From Lachnospiraceae bacterium UBA7027 (GTDB taxonomy: Bacteria > Bacillota > Clostridia > Lachnospirales > Lachnospiraceae), in contig DLBG01000124.1 of the NCBI GenBank assembly GCA_002494135.1, positions 1 through 55,126 of the forward strand: 55,126 bases of DNA, in the 5' to 3' direction. Below the pieces are notes generated by a model. The model was not told the origin of the DNA. It saw only the letters and a list, made by a program, of their open reading frames with translations, and ran no database searches. A program made the translations under genes and the position numbers. Positions 1 through 7,419 of the stretch are shown one piece after another (the stretch's first letter is position 1; the number at the start of each line of letters is the position of its first letter).

Positions 1-162
1 GAGGTCAAGTTCTACAACATGGAAGTGGAGCTTTCGAAGAACCTCGAGACCTGTCACAGGGGACTTTTCGTCATCGGAGACGGCTCCGGAGTGACCCACT
101 CTCTGTCGCATGCCTCGGCAAGCGGCATTTACGTGGCACGGTACATAACGGGAAAAGAATAA
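1..162 (+). CDS. FAD-dependent dehydrogenase, C-terminal fragment (COG2509-like)
   Basis: The reading frame is open from the window edge and stops at 160-162. It encodes the last 53 residues of a flavoprotein. The segment FVIGDGSGVTHSLSHASASG resembles the FAD/NAD-binding C-terminal motif (GDG-G-TRGL-QASASG) of COG2509 NAD(P)/FAD-dependent dehydrogenases, where the GDG Asp contacts the flavin ribityl chain. The N-terminal part lies outside the window, so substrate and full length are unknown. The next gene starts 32 bp downstream with no visible terminator or promoter between them, so read-through into the kinase gene is possible. Family assignment rests on this one motif. Confidence 0.65.
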   Translation, partial: EVKFYNMEVELSKNLETCHRGLFVIGDGSGVTHSLSHASASGIYVARYITGKE

Positions 163-194
163 AACGGCTTTCGGGAACAGGGAAAAAAGAAAGA

Positions 195-1451
195 ATGGCA
201 AAAGAAGCTCAGGACATTATACTTAAAATATGGCCATGCGTTGTGCAGCTGTTTGGATTGACCTTTGCGGTCAGCCTGGATTCCTACCTTGATGTTAAGA
301 AGCGAAGAAGGCTTCTTACCATCGTTGTTCTGGTTTTCATCATTCTGGTTCTCGATTTTGCACAGCCGGATGATGCGCCGGACATTGTAAGAATCATTGC
401 TTCGATCCTGGGTTATACGTTAAGACCTTCGGTTCTGGCAATTTTCATTCTGATTGTGGATGATTTTAAGGCACCGTGGATATACTGGATTCCGATTGCG
501 GTTAATGCCGCAATATATTCCACGGCACTGTTCACCGATCTGGCGTTTACCATAAAAGACGGTGCCTTCCGCAGGGGGCCGTTCGGATTCTCCGCATTCG
601 TGGTAGGATTTTCGTACCTTGCGTACCTGACCTTCCTGACGGTTCGCGAACATATCCGGATGAAGGGAAGTCTGGAGGGAATTATTCCCATTGCCTGCAG
701 TGTGTTCATTGTCCTGGCCGTTGTCGCGGATCTGTACTGGAACGGAACCTATAATTTAAGTTTCCTTACCGTTACCATGGTAACGAGCTGTGTATTTTAC
801 TATATCTGGCTGCATTTGCAGTTTGTACGAAAGCACGAAAGGGCGCTGATGGCGGAGCAGAGAATCCGTATCATGATTTCCCAGATTCAGCCGCACTTTC
901 TATACAATACTTTATCGACCATCCAGGCACTTTGCCTGACAAATCCGGAGAAAGCAGCGGATATTACGCAGCAGTTCGGTGTTTATTTAAGGCAGAATAT
1001 TGACTCTCTGGACCAGGAGGATCTGATTCCCTTCGACAAGGAAATGGAACATACCAGGATTTATGCGGAAATAGAACAGGTGAGATTTCCGTCCATACGA
1101 ATCAATTACGAGATTCTGGATTCTTCGTTCCGCCTGCCCGCCCTGACCCTGCAGCCCATGGTGGAGAATGCCATCCGCCACGGTGTCCGCATCCGCAAGG
1201 AAGGCATTATTGACATCAGAACCTATTACGAAGACCATTGTCATGTTATCGAGATTGAAGATAACGGCAAAGGATTTGTACCGGATTTCGACACCCCCGA
1301 CAGGGAAGACGAAAACGGAAGGTCCCACATCGGACTTCGTAATGTGAAAGAAAGAATAGAGACCCTCTGCGGCGGCACCTTCGAGGTAAACAGCGTGCTC
1401 GACGTAGGAACCAAAATCACCATGCGTATCCCGGAAAAGGAGGAAGATTAA
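195..1451 (+). CDS. LytS/YesM-type sensor histidine kinase with 7-TM sensor region
   Basis: Membrane sensor kinase of 418 aa. Seven hydrophobic stretches (about residues 12-30, 38-57, 65-92, 96-113, 130-153, 163-183, 190-212) form the sensor part, with no large extracellular domain. The cytoplasmic part has a His_kinase (PF06580-like) box with SQIQPHFLYNTLSTIQ (phosphoacceptor His about residue 234), an N box (QPMVENAIRHGV), a G1 box (EDNGKGF) and a G2 box (HIGLRNVKERIE), so a complete HATPase_c domain. The response regulator gene begins at the base after the stop codon, so the two are translationally linked. It is expected to phosphorylate that regulator. The signal is unknown; the 7-TM layout suggests a membrane or small-ligand cue. 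The ribosome site (purine-rich, no clear GGAGG) is weak. Confidence 0.93.
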   Translation: MAKEAQDIILKIWPCVVQLFGLTFAVSLDSYLDVKKRRRLLTIVVLVFIILVLDFAQPDDAPDIVRIIASILGYTLRPSVLAIFILIVDDFKAPWIYWIPIAVNAAIYSTALFTDLAFTIKDGAFRRGPFGFSAFVVGFSYLAYLTFLTVREHIRMKGSLEGIIPIACSVFIVLAVVADLYWNGTYNLSFLTVTMVTSCVFYYIWLHLQFVRKHERALMAEQRIRIMISQIQPHFLYNTLSTIQALCLTNPEKAADITQQFGVYLRQNIDSLDQEDLIPFDKEMEHTRIYAEIEQVRFPSIRINYEILDSSFRLPALTLQPMVENAIRHGVRIRKEGIIDIRTYYEDHCHVIEIEDNGKGFVPDFDTPDREDENGRSHIGLRNVKERIETLCGGTFEVNSVLDVGTKITMRIPEKEED

Positions 1452-2279
1452 GTGAAAGTAGTCTGCGTTGATGATGAAAAACTGGTATTGGATTTAACTC
1501 TTTCAATGTTAAAATCGCTGTCCATGGTGGACGATGCAATCGGGTTCACGGACGCAAGAGATGCGCTTCGCTATTTCGATGATGAAACGGCGGACGTGGC
1601 ACTTTTGGACATCGACATGCCGGAGATGAACGGTATTGCACTGGCCGTGGAACTCAAAAGCCGCTGTCCGGATACCGCAATCATTTTTTTGACGGGGTAT
1701 TCCGAATATGCCGTGGAAGCATTTGCGATGCATGCATCCGGTTATCTGTTAAAGCCTGTCGGAAAGGACCGTCTCGAGGAAGAAATCGAGCATGCCTATA
1801 ATTCCGCACGTCAGGAAGCATCCGCAAGGGAAGTCGAAAACAATCAGTCCGGCGTTCACGTGGAAGTCAAGACATTCGGCAATTTCGATGTGATTGTGGA
1901 CGGACGGACCGTAACCTTCAACCGTTCCAAAGCAAAGGAACTTCTGGCATATCTTGTGGATCGCCAGGGCGGCAGTGTAACAAGAGCGGAGGCTTTTGCC
2001 CTTCTCTGGGAAGAAGGAATGTACGACAGAGCAATGCAGAAACAGCTTGACGTCATGATCCGAAGCTTAAAACTGACTCTTGAATCTTACGGAATCAGTG
2101 ATATTGTGGAGTTTCAGCGGGGAACTTTAAGACTTGTGCCGGAGAAAGTGGATTGCGACATGTTCCGCATGCTTAACGGCGATATCAAGGCCATTAATGC
2201 CTATCGCGGCGAGTATTTAAGTTCCTATTCCTGGGCGAGCCTGACAGAGGCATACGTGACCAGAAGTCTGGAAGAATAA
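1452..2279 (+). CDS. Response regulator with SARP/OmpR-like DNA-binding output domain
   Basis: Two-domain transcription factor of 275 aa with a GTG start directly after the kinase stop (ribosome site in the kinase 3' end, AAGGAGGA). Residues 1-120 are a receiver domain: acidic pair D7/D8, phospho-acceptor D53 in LLDIDMPEMNG, conserved Thr in FLTGYSEYA and Lys in YLLKPVG. Residues about 137-235 form a winged-helix domain of the trans_reg_C/SARP type (KTFGNFDVIVDG, then KAKELLAYLVDRQGG and a helix with RSLK), as in SARP/BTAD-like regulators rather than LytTR, which is the more usual partner of LytS-type kinases. SARP proteins bind tandem direct repeats at an 11-bp pitch placed 8 bp from the -10. 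Five such repeats occur in this window, so this protein is the prime candidate to bind them (inference). Confidence 0.92.
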   Translation: MKVVCVDDEKLVLDLTLSMLKSLSMVDDAIGFTDARDALRYFDDETADVALLDIDMPEMNGIALAVELKSRCPDTAIIFLTGYSEYAVEAFAMHASGYLLKPVGKDRLEEEIEHAYNSARQEASAREVENNQSGVHVEVKTFGNFDVIVDGRTVTFNRSKAKELLAYLVDRQGGSVTRAEAFALLWEEGMYDRAMQKQLDVMIRSLKLTLESYGISDIVEFQRGTLRLVPEKVDCDMFRMLNGDIKAINAYRGEYLSSYSWASLTEAYVTRSLEE

Positions 2280-2314
2280 AAAATTTTAAATATTTTTTAA
2301 AAATGTCTGCTTTT

Positions 2315-2348
2315 TGTTGGACATTTGTTGGACGCGGTGTTTTATTGT
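2315..2348 (+). promoter_or_regulatory. Operator-promoter 1: TGTTGGACA direct repeat 8 bp from -10 (T4SS operon)
   Basis: TGTTGGACA (2315-2323) is followed at an 11-bp pitch by TGTTGGACG (2326-2334). Eight bases later comes the -10-like hexamer TATTGT (2343-2348). No -35 at a 17-bp spacing exists, which fits an activator-dependent promoter. It faces the pilin gene at 2461 and so probably the whole secretion cluster. A hairpin (CCCGGA at 2424-2429 with TCCGGG at 2436-2441) lies in the leader just ahead of the ribosome site. Confidence 0.8.
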
Positions 2349-2460
2349 TATAAACATAAAATGCATCATCGGTCTTTCTGCGCCCTTATTCCTCAGGGAA
2401 AAAAGGAGCGGACGGCCAATCACCCCGGATGGTCCTCCGGGAAAGAAACATGGAGGGAAA

Positions 2461-2877
2461 ATGATGAAGACAATGAACAGCATCAAAGGAAAAATTGCTT
2501 TAGCAATCATGCTTATCGGCGTTATGGTTATGCTGATCCCTGCTCTTCCCGCTTACGCAAGTAACGGACAGCAGCAGCAGACCGCAACAACGGCACCGGA
2601 TTTCCAGAACATTACGGCACCTGTTGAGCAGCTGATCCGTAAGGTTACCGGTCCTTTGCTTGGTATCGTCGGAGCTCTCGGTTCTGTTTTCTGCATTATT
2701 CTCGGCGTTAAATTTGCCAAGGCAGAAGAGCCTCAGGATCGTGAAAAAGCAAAAACACATCTTAAGAATGCCATTATCGGCTTCGTACTGATCTTTGTTC
2801 TGCTTCTTGTATTGAACAGAGCAATCGGACCCCTTACCCAGTGGGTTACCGCTAACTCATCCGGTTCGGGACTTTAA
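2461..2877 (+). CDS. VirB2/T4SS pilin-like small membrane protein
   Basis: Protein of 138 aa with a cleavable signal peptide (hydrophobic core about residues 13-33, likely cut after AYA) and two further membrane helices, about residues 60-85 and 102-122. They are separated by a charged loop, FAKAEEPQDREKAKTHLK. This two-helix plan with a short basic loop is typical of VirB2/TrbC-like and Gram-positive T4SS pilin-family proteins (PF18895-type). The start at 2461 is chosen because GGAGG lies just upstream; the ATG at 2464 is equally possible and better spaced. It is the first gene after operator 1 and is separated from the next gene by a strong RNA hairpin, so it may be made in excess over the rest of the operon, as expected for a pilin subunit. 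Confidence 0.75.
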   Translation: MMKTMNSIKGKIALAIMLIGVMVMLIPALPAYASNGQQQQTATTAPDFQNITAPVEQLIRKVTGPLLGIVGALGSVFCIILGVKFAKAEEPQDREKAKTHLKNAIIGFVLIFVLLLVLNRAIGPLTQWVTANSSGSGL

Positions 2878-2895
2878 TTCGAATTAAAAACTGAA

Positions 2896-2958
2896 TTCAG
2901 CTTATGTCTGCCAGACGGGGGACGCCCCGTCTGCGGACCGCAGACACACAAAGCTGAA
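2896..2958 (+). other. Nested RNA stem structure between pilin and downstream genes
   Basis: Three nested complementary pairs: TTCAGCTT (2896-2903) with AAGCTGAA (2951-2958), GTCTGC (2906-2911) with GCAGAC (2940-2945), and inner AGACGGGG (2913-2920) with CCCCGTCT (2925-2932) closing a four-base loop. There is no T-run after it, so it is not a standard intrinsic terminator. An mRNA-stabilising or processing element at the pilin 3' end is likely. Confidence 0.7.
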
Positions 2959-2984
2959 GGTATCAAACATGAAAGATTAACGTT

Positions 2985-4382
2985 ATGAAGAATACATTAC
3001 TTACGGACAAAAGGAATAAGTTATTTGGAATCGGAAAGAAATTTGCGGCTGTTTCAGGCGCTCTTTTAATCAGTTCCACCGTGATTTTCAGTGGAGTAAG
3101 TTCATTTATTTCCCTGGCGGACACTCCGAAAATCACCGTTCCCAAAAACGGCGGTGACGAGATTAAGTACGGAAACAGCATGGCTTTGGTTGAATGGACG
3201 AGACTTGATGATCTTCCGCGCAGCAATTTCTGGGGCATGATTCAGTGGGATGCAGGCGGATGGGATTATCATTCGGCATACTCCTCTATTTTCAATAAAG
3301 ACTGGGAAGGCCAGTCAAACCTTGTCGATTCCTACATTTCCACCGGAGCGTCGTTCCTTACGCGAACTTACCTCGGCTGTCCGTATTTTGTCTATTCCGG
3401 AACCGACGGAGATAACGGAAACAATCCGAAATATAAAATTCGTGTCGGCAGTAAAAAAGACAAAGAAGATACCGGGAAATATATTTATCTCGACTATAAT
3501 GACGTCCAGATCAGGGGAAGCGGCGACGCCTTTACAATCCGCAGACATGCACGTACGCAGAAAGTCGATAATAAACCGGTAACGTATTACACATATGACA
3601 TTTTCTACAACCGTTCCGGCTGGACAGATACCAGATTTGAACTAAGCGACGCAAGAATTCAGGGTAACACCGATGGCAGACATTATGATTATTTCCGAAT
3701 CTACGCAGCTGCCCAAAAGAATTTCTCGGCGATTGCCGATTACACGGTTCAGTCCGGTCAGACACAGAAAATCAGCAGTGATTGTTTCCTTCTGGACGGT
3801 AAAACATTAAAGGTTGCCGACAATGCGGTATTGAACATTCAGGGCAACTTCTTATACAACGGTAAAATCGAGTGCGAAGGAACGATTATCGTTCATCCGG
3901 GAGCAACAATGATTCCTTTCAGCCCGACACTGGCTGCAGGAAACATTACCCTGAAAAACGGCGGAACCCTGATTATCATGCCGACGGGAAGAGTGCTTGC
4001 GGGACTTACATCACAAACCCTGGGCAGTACGGCAAACGGTACGGTGGTAATTGAAAACGGAAATATTATCAATTACGGCCTTTTCGCCGCAAACCGTATC
4101 GAAATCGGATCCATGGGCGTATTTGAAAACCATTCCGGAGCAAGAACATTCTTCGGATACGGACTTAACTCCGGAGTCGGTAAATTTTACAGCAACTTTA
4201 ACAGTGAAACGGGTGCCGGTACGCTGGGCCTTCAGGACAGGAATGCATATTTTAAAATAACGCCGGGAGCAACATTTAAGGCATTCGACGGGTCCGGCTT
4301 TACCTATAAGGGAAAAACGGGATCGGGCCTGAATTATTATAGCTATGATTCGAACGGCAAAGAGTCGGTTTCAACACTTTAA
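2985..4382 (+). CDS. Secreted surface protein with beta-helix-like C-terminal half, unknown function
   Basis: Protein of 465 aa with a signal peptide (hydrophobic core about residues 20-42, likely cut near SLA-DT). Residues 60-260 are rich in aromatic residues and Asp/Gly/Asn and match no family I recognise. From about residue 265 the sequence turns into short repeated strands (VLNIQGNFLYNG, GTIIVHPGATMI, GTLIIMPTGRVL, GTVVIENGNIIN, IEIGSMGVFENH), a pattern usual for right-handed beta-helix or polymer-forming surface proteins. No LPXTG or C-terminal anchor is present, so it is either released or held by other proteins. It lies between the pilin and the coupling ATPase, which suggests a surface role in the same machine, for example adhesion. 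The ribosome site is weak. Confidence 0.7.
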   Translation: MKNTLLTDKRNKLFGIGKKFAAVSGALLISSTVIFSGVSSFISLADTPKITVPKNGGDEIKYGNSMALVEWTRLDDLPRSNFWGMIQWDAGGWDYHSAYSSIFNKDWEGQSNLVDSYISTGASFLTRTYLGCPYFVYSGTDGDNGNNPKYKIRVGSKKDKEDTGKYIYLDYNDVQIRGSGDAFTIRRHARTQKVDNKPVTYYTYDIFYNRSGWTDTRFELSDARIQGNTDGRHYDYFRIYAAAQKNFSAIADYTVQSGQTQKISSDCFLLDGKTLKVADNAVLNIQGNFLYNGKIECEGTIIVHPGATMIPFSPTLAAGNITLKNGGTLIIMPTGRVLAGLTSQTLGSTANGTVVIENGNIINYGLFAANRIEIGSMGVFENHSGARTFFGYGLNSGVGKFYSNFNSETGAGTLGLQDRNAYFKITPGATFKAFDGSGFTYKGKTGSGLNYYSYDSNGKESVSTL

Positions 4383-4405
4383 ACGAAGAAGAGGCTGGAA
4401 ACTTC

Positions 4406-6421
4406 ATGTTTAAGAGAATTTGGGAAAAAATCAAAGAACAAAAACCGGTATTCCTTGTAATTTATGCGGCAATCGGAATTTTACTTACCGCAATTCTCGG
4501 TTTTTGCGCCAGAACATTATATGACAATATCGAGGGTATTATTACCGGAAAAAATGTTGTATTCAGTCCCCGCATTCTTTTGGAACCCTCCACGTGGCTG
4601 ACAGGTCTGGTTTTCCTGTTTGTCTGCCTGCTGATTTATTTCATCATGGATTTCAAGCTTCTTTCCGCAAGTTCCTATAAGGAACGTCAGGGGGATAAGG
4701 CGAGAACCGAAGGCGCTTTGGAAAACAGCCGTTTCTTAACGGATGCGGAACGCGACAAATACTTCCCGGGATATACCTATCAGCAGCTTGCAACCTGCAA
4801 AAAAGACGGTATCCCGGTTCGCGCATTTGTAGACAAGAAAGGTACATTCCGGATTAACTTCTTATCCGGTGCGCACTCCTTAATCATCGGTGCTACCGGT
4901 TCCGGTAAAACAACCACTTTCATTAACCCGATGATTCAGCTTCTCGGCGCTACGGCGGCAGGAAGCAGTATGATTATGACAGACCCGAAGGGCGAGCTTT
5001 TCTCCCTTCATTCCAAATATTTAAAAGAGCGCGGCTACAAGGTACTGCTCCTTGACCTGCGTGATACCTATTCCTCCAGCCGGTGGAATCCTCTCGGCGG
5101 TATTTACGATATGTACCAGGAATACTTAAATGCCGGAAAAGAGATTATCGCACACCGCGACAATATGGAAGATTATCCGGATTTAAACGCCGTGGACGGA
5201 CCTGCAAGAAACGGTGATGCATGGGTGGAATGGAGAGGCAGGGCTTATGCGGATATTTCCCACTGCCAGGATGATATCTCCGTGGCAAAGCAGAAAGTAT
5301 TCGACGAGATGTACGAAGATTTAAACGACTTAATCTCCGTTATCTGCCCGATTGAAAACGAGAAAGACCCCGTTTGGGAGAAGGGTGCAAGATCCATTAT
5401 TATGGCGACCTGCCTTGCAATGCTTGAAGACAGCGCAGACCCTGAACTGGGAATGACCAAGGACAGATTCAACTTCTTTAACTTAACGAAGATTCTTACG
5501 AATTCCGAGAACGAATTCGCAGCATTGAAGGAATACTTCGAAGGAAGAGATGCACTTTCCCAGGCGGTTACCCTTTCAAGACAGGTACTTTCCGCAGCGG
5601 ACACCACACTTTCTTCCTACATGTCGATTACCTTCGACAAACTGAATATGTTTAACGACCGCGGTATCTGCGGTCTGACTTCCGCAACCGACATTCACGC
5701 GGAACAGTTTGCATTTGAACCGACGGCTCTTTTCCTTAAGATTCCGGATGAAAAAGATACCCGTCACGGACTGGCGGCCGTATTCATCCTGTGTATGTAC
5801 AAGGCCCTCATTAAGGTGGCAAGTTCCAGAGAAGATTTGTCCCTTCCCAGAAACGTATATTTCATCCTCGATGAGTTTGGTAACATGCCAAAGATTGAGA
5901 AATTCGACAAGATGATTACCGTAGGTCGTTCCAGAAAGATCTGGTTCAACATGGTGGTACAGAGTTATTCCCAGTTAAACAACGTATACGGCGAACAGGT
6001 TGCAGACATTGTCAAATCCAACTGTGGTATGAAAATGTTCATCGGTTCGAATGATATCGGTACCTGTAAGGAATTCTCCGAACTTTGCGGTAACATGACG
6101 GTTAAGACATCGTCCACATCCGCATCGATGAATGCAAAGGACGGCGACTTCTCCGTATCAAGTCAGACTCAGGTGCGTCCGCTTATCTATCCTTCCGAGT
6201 TGCAGAAACTTAACAACAAGGAATCCACGGGTAATGCGATTATCGTAACCTTCGGTAACTTCCCGCTCAAGACGAAGTACACACCGAGTTACCTTTGTAA
6301 ATATTATAAAATCGGAACCATGGACATGGGCGAGCTTCGTAACCACATGTTCCGTGCGGACGAAGTATTTTACGATATTCAGAAACGTAACGAAACCATT
6401 CTGGGAACGGCGGAGGCATAA
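4406..6421 (+). CDS. VirD4/TraG-type coupling ATPase of the type IV secretion system
   Basis: Protein of 671 aa. Two N-terminal membrane helices (about residues 16-38 and 61-83) are followed by a cytoplasmic RecA-like motor. The Walker A motif GATGSGKTTTF lies near residue 160 and the Walker B motif FILDEFGNMPKIE near 486. The segment MTDPKGELF after Walker A and the QSYSQL segment after Walker B are typical of TraG/VirD4 (T4SS-DNA_transf) proteins. VirD4 proteins select substrates and feed them to the channel; in conjugation these are relaxase-DNA complexes, in effector systems they are proteins. No relaxase lies in the window, so a protein-substrate role is plausible but unproven. The next gene overlaps this stop by one base (TAATG). 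Confidence 0.95.
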   Translation: MFKRIWEKIKEQKPVFLVIYAAIGILLTAILGFCARTLYDNIEGIITGKNVVFSPRILLEPSTWLTGLVFLFVCLLIYFIMDFKLLSASSYKERQGDKARTEGALENSRFLTDAERDKYFPGYTYQQLATCKKDGIPVRAFVDKKGTFRINFLSGAHSLIIGATGSGKTTTFINPMIQLLGATAAGSSMIMTDPKGELFSLHSKYLKERGYKVLLLDLRDTYSSSRWNPLGGIYDMYQEYLNAGKEIIAHRDNMEDYPDLNAVDGPARNGDAWVEWRGRAYADISHCQDDISVAKQKVFDEMYEDLNDLISVICPIENEKDPVWEKGARSIIMATCLAMLEDSADPELGMTKDRFNFFNLTKILTNSENEFAALKEYFEGRDALSQAVTLSRQVLSAADTTLSSYMSITFDKLNMFNDRGICGLTSATDIHAEQFAFEPTALFLKIPDEKDTRHGLAAVFILCMYKALIKVASSREDLSLPRNVYFILDEFGNMPKIEKFDKMITVGRSRKIWFNMVVQSYSQLNNVYGEQVADIVKSNCGMKMFIGSNDIGTCKEFSELCGNMTVKTSSTSASMNAKDGDFSVSSQTQVRPLIYPSELQKLNNKESTGNAIIVTFGNFPLKTKYTPSYLCKYYKIGTMDMGELRNHMFRADEVFYDIQKRNETILGTAEA

Positions 6422-7395
6422 TGATTCGAAAAACAGTAACGAAATTCATTGCAATAGTGTTATGTGGCGCAATTCTTACCCTGGTTGCTCCCTGGAATGC
6501 GCTTAGTGTAAGGGCGGACGATGAGGTCAGACTGGATCCGTTTACCGGACTTCCGGTGGATGAAAGCGGGACCATCGCATACGACGATGCCAACCAGAGC
6601 CGCAAAGAAGTTGCAAACGGTATCTACTATGATTACACTTACGGTTCCTATGTTTATCCCATCGGCACCGGCTTAGTTGAAATCACTTCCAACGTGGCGG
6701 ACGGAATGATTGTAAACGAGCCCGTAATCATCAATGTTCCCACGGAACTTATGACGGTTCTTTACCAGGACGGAAACGAGGTTGCGTTTGAAGGAAATAC
6801 CGTGAAAAGCCCGGGAGAATATACTCTGATGGCATCGGTGGACGGAAAGCAGAAAACCGTAATGTCCTTTACGATTATTTCTTCCGCAACCGGCCGGATT
6901 GAAGGATATAACATGCCGTCCGGATTTCACGTAAAATCCGCTACCTGCGACGGACAGGACATTCAGTGGACAACGCGGTACGTTCCGATGAGTCTGGAAG
7001 GTGTTTACTCCATTGAATACGCCTGCGACAGAACGGATATCAACTATTTCCTGAATGTCCGCGTCGATCACACCCCTCCCCAGGTAGTTCTGGAAGGTGT
7101 GAAAGAAGACGGAAAGGCGAGAGGACCGGTTACCATTACCGGACTAACCGAAAGTGACAGAGTAGCTATTACAAAGGACGGAGAGGAATTCAAGACCATC
7201 TCCAACAAACTCACACAGAGCGGTAAATACAGAGTAATCGTTACGGATAATGCGGATAACCGTGTAACCTATGATTTCACGATTATGATTTATCTGGACG
7301 TGAACGGAATCGCGTTCTTTATCATCATTGCAGCGGTAATCGGTGCCGTGGTGGCTTATATTATGATACAACGTAAAAACTTAAAGGTTCGTTAA
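6421..7395 (+). CDS. Secreted Ig-like protein with C-terminal membrane anchor
   Basis: Protein of 324 aa with a signal peptide (core about residues 8-28, then VRADDE) and a C-terminal membrane helix (about residues 293-315, IAFFIIIAAVIGAVVAYIM) ending in a short basic tail (QRKNLKVR). The ectodomain, residues 35-290, is beta-rich with spaced Ig-like strands (PVIINVPTELMTVLYQDG, YTLMASVDGKQKT, VDHTPPQVVLEGV, GKYRVIVTDNADN), similar to bacterial Ig-like modules of surface proteins. It starts inside the stop codon of the coupling-ATPase gene, so expression is coupled. Its position between VirD4 and VirB6 suggests a membrane-anchored outward component of the secretion machine, perhaps replacing a VirB8-type periplasmic part; that is a guess. 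Confidence 0.75.
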   Translation: MIRKTVTKFIAIVLCGAILTLVAPWNALSVRADDEVRLDPFTGLPVDESGTIAYDDANQSRKEVANGIYYDYTYGSYVYPIGTGLVEITSNVADGMIVNEPVIINVPTELMTVLYQDGNEVAFEGNTVKSPGEYTLMASVDGKQKTVMSFTIISSATGRIEGYNMPSGFHVKSATCDGQDIQWTTRYVPMSLEGVYSIEYACDRTDINYFLNVRVDHTPPQVVLEGVKEDGKARGPVTITGLTESDRVAITKDGEEFKTISNKLTQSGKYRVIVTDNADNRVTYDFTIMIYLDVNGIAFFIIIAAVIGAVVAYIMIQRKNLKVR

Positions 7396-7419
7396 CGGTA
7401 AGAACCCGGAGGGCAACAT

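Noticed and set aside
2281..2303. Terminator after the response regulator gene
   Set aside because: The sequence is an A/T-only palindrome without a GC stem; too weak to call as an intrinsic terminator.
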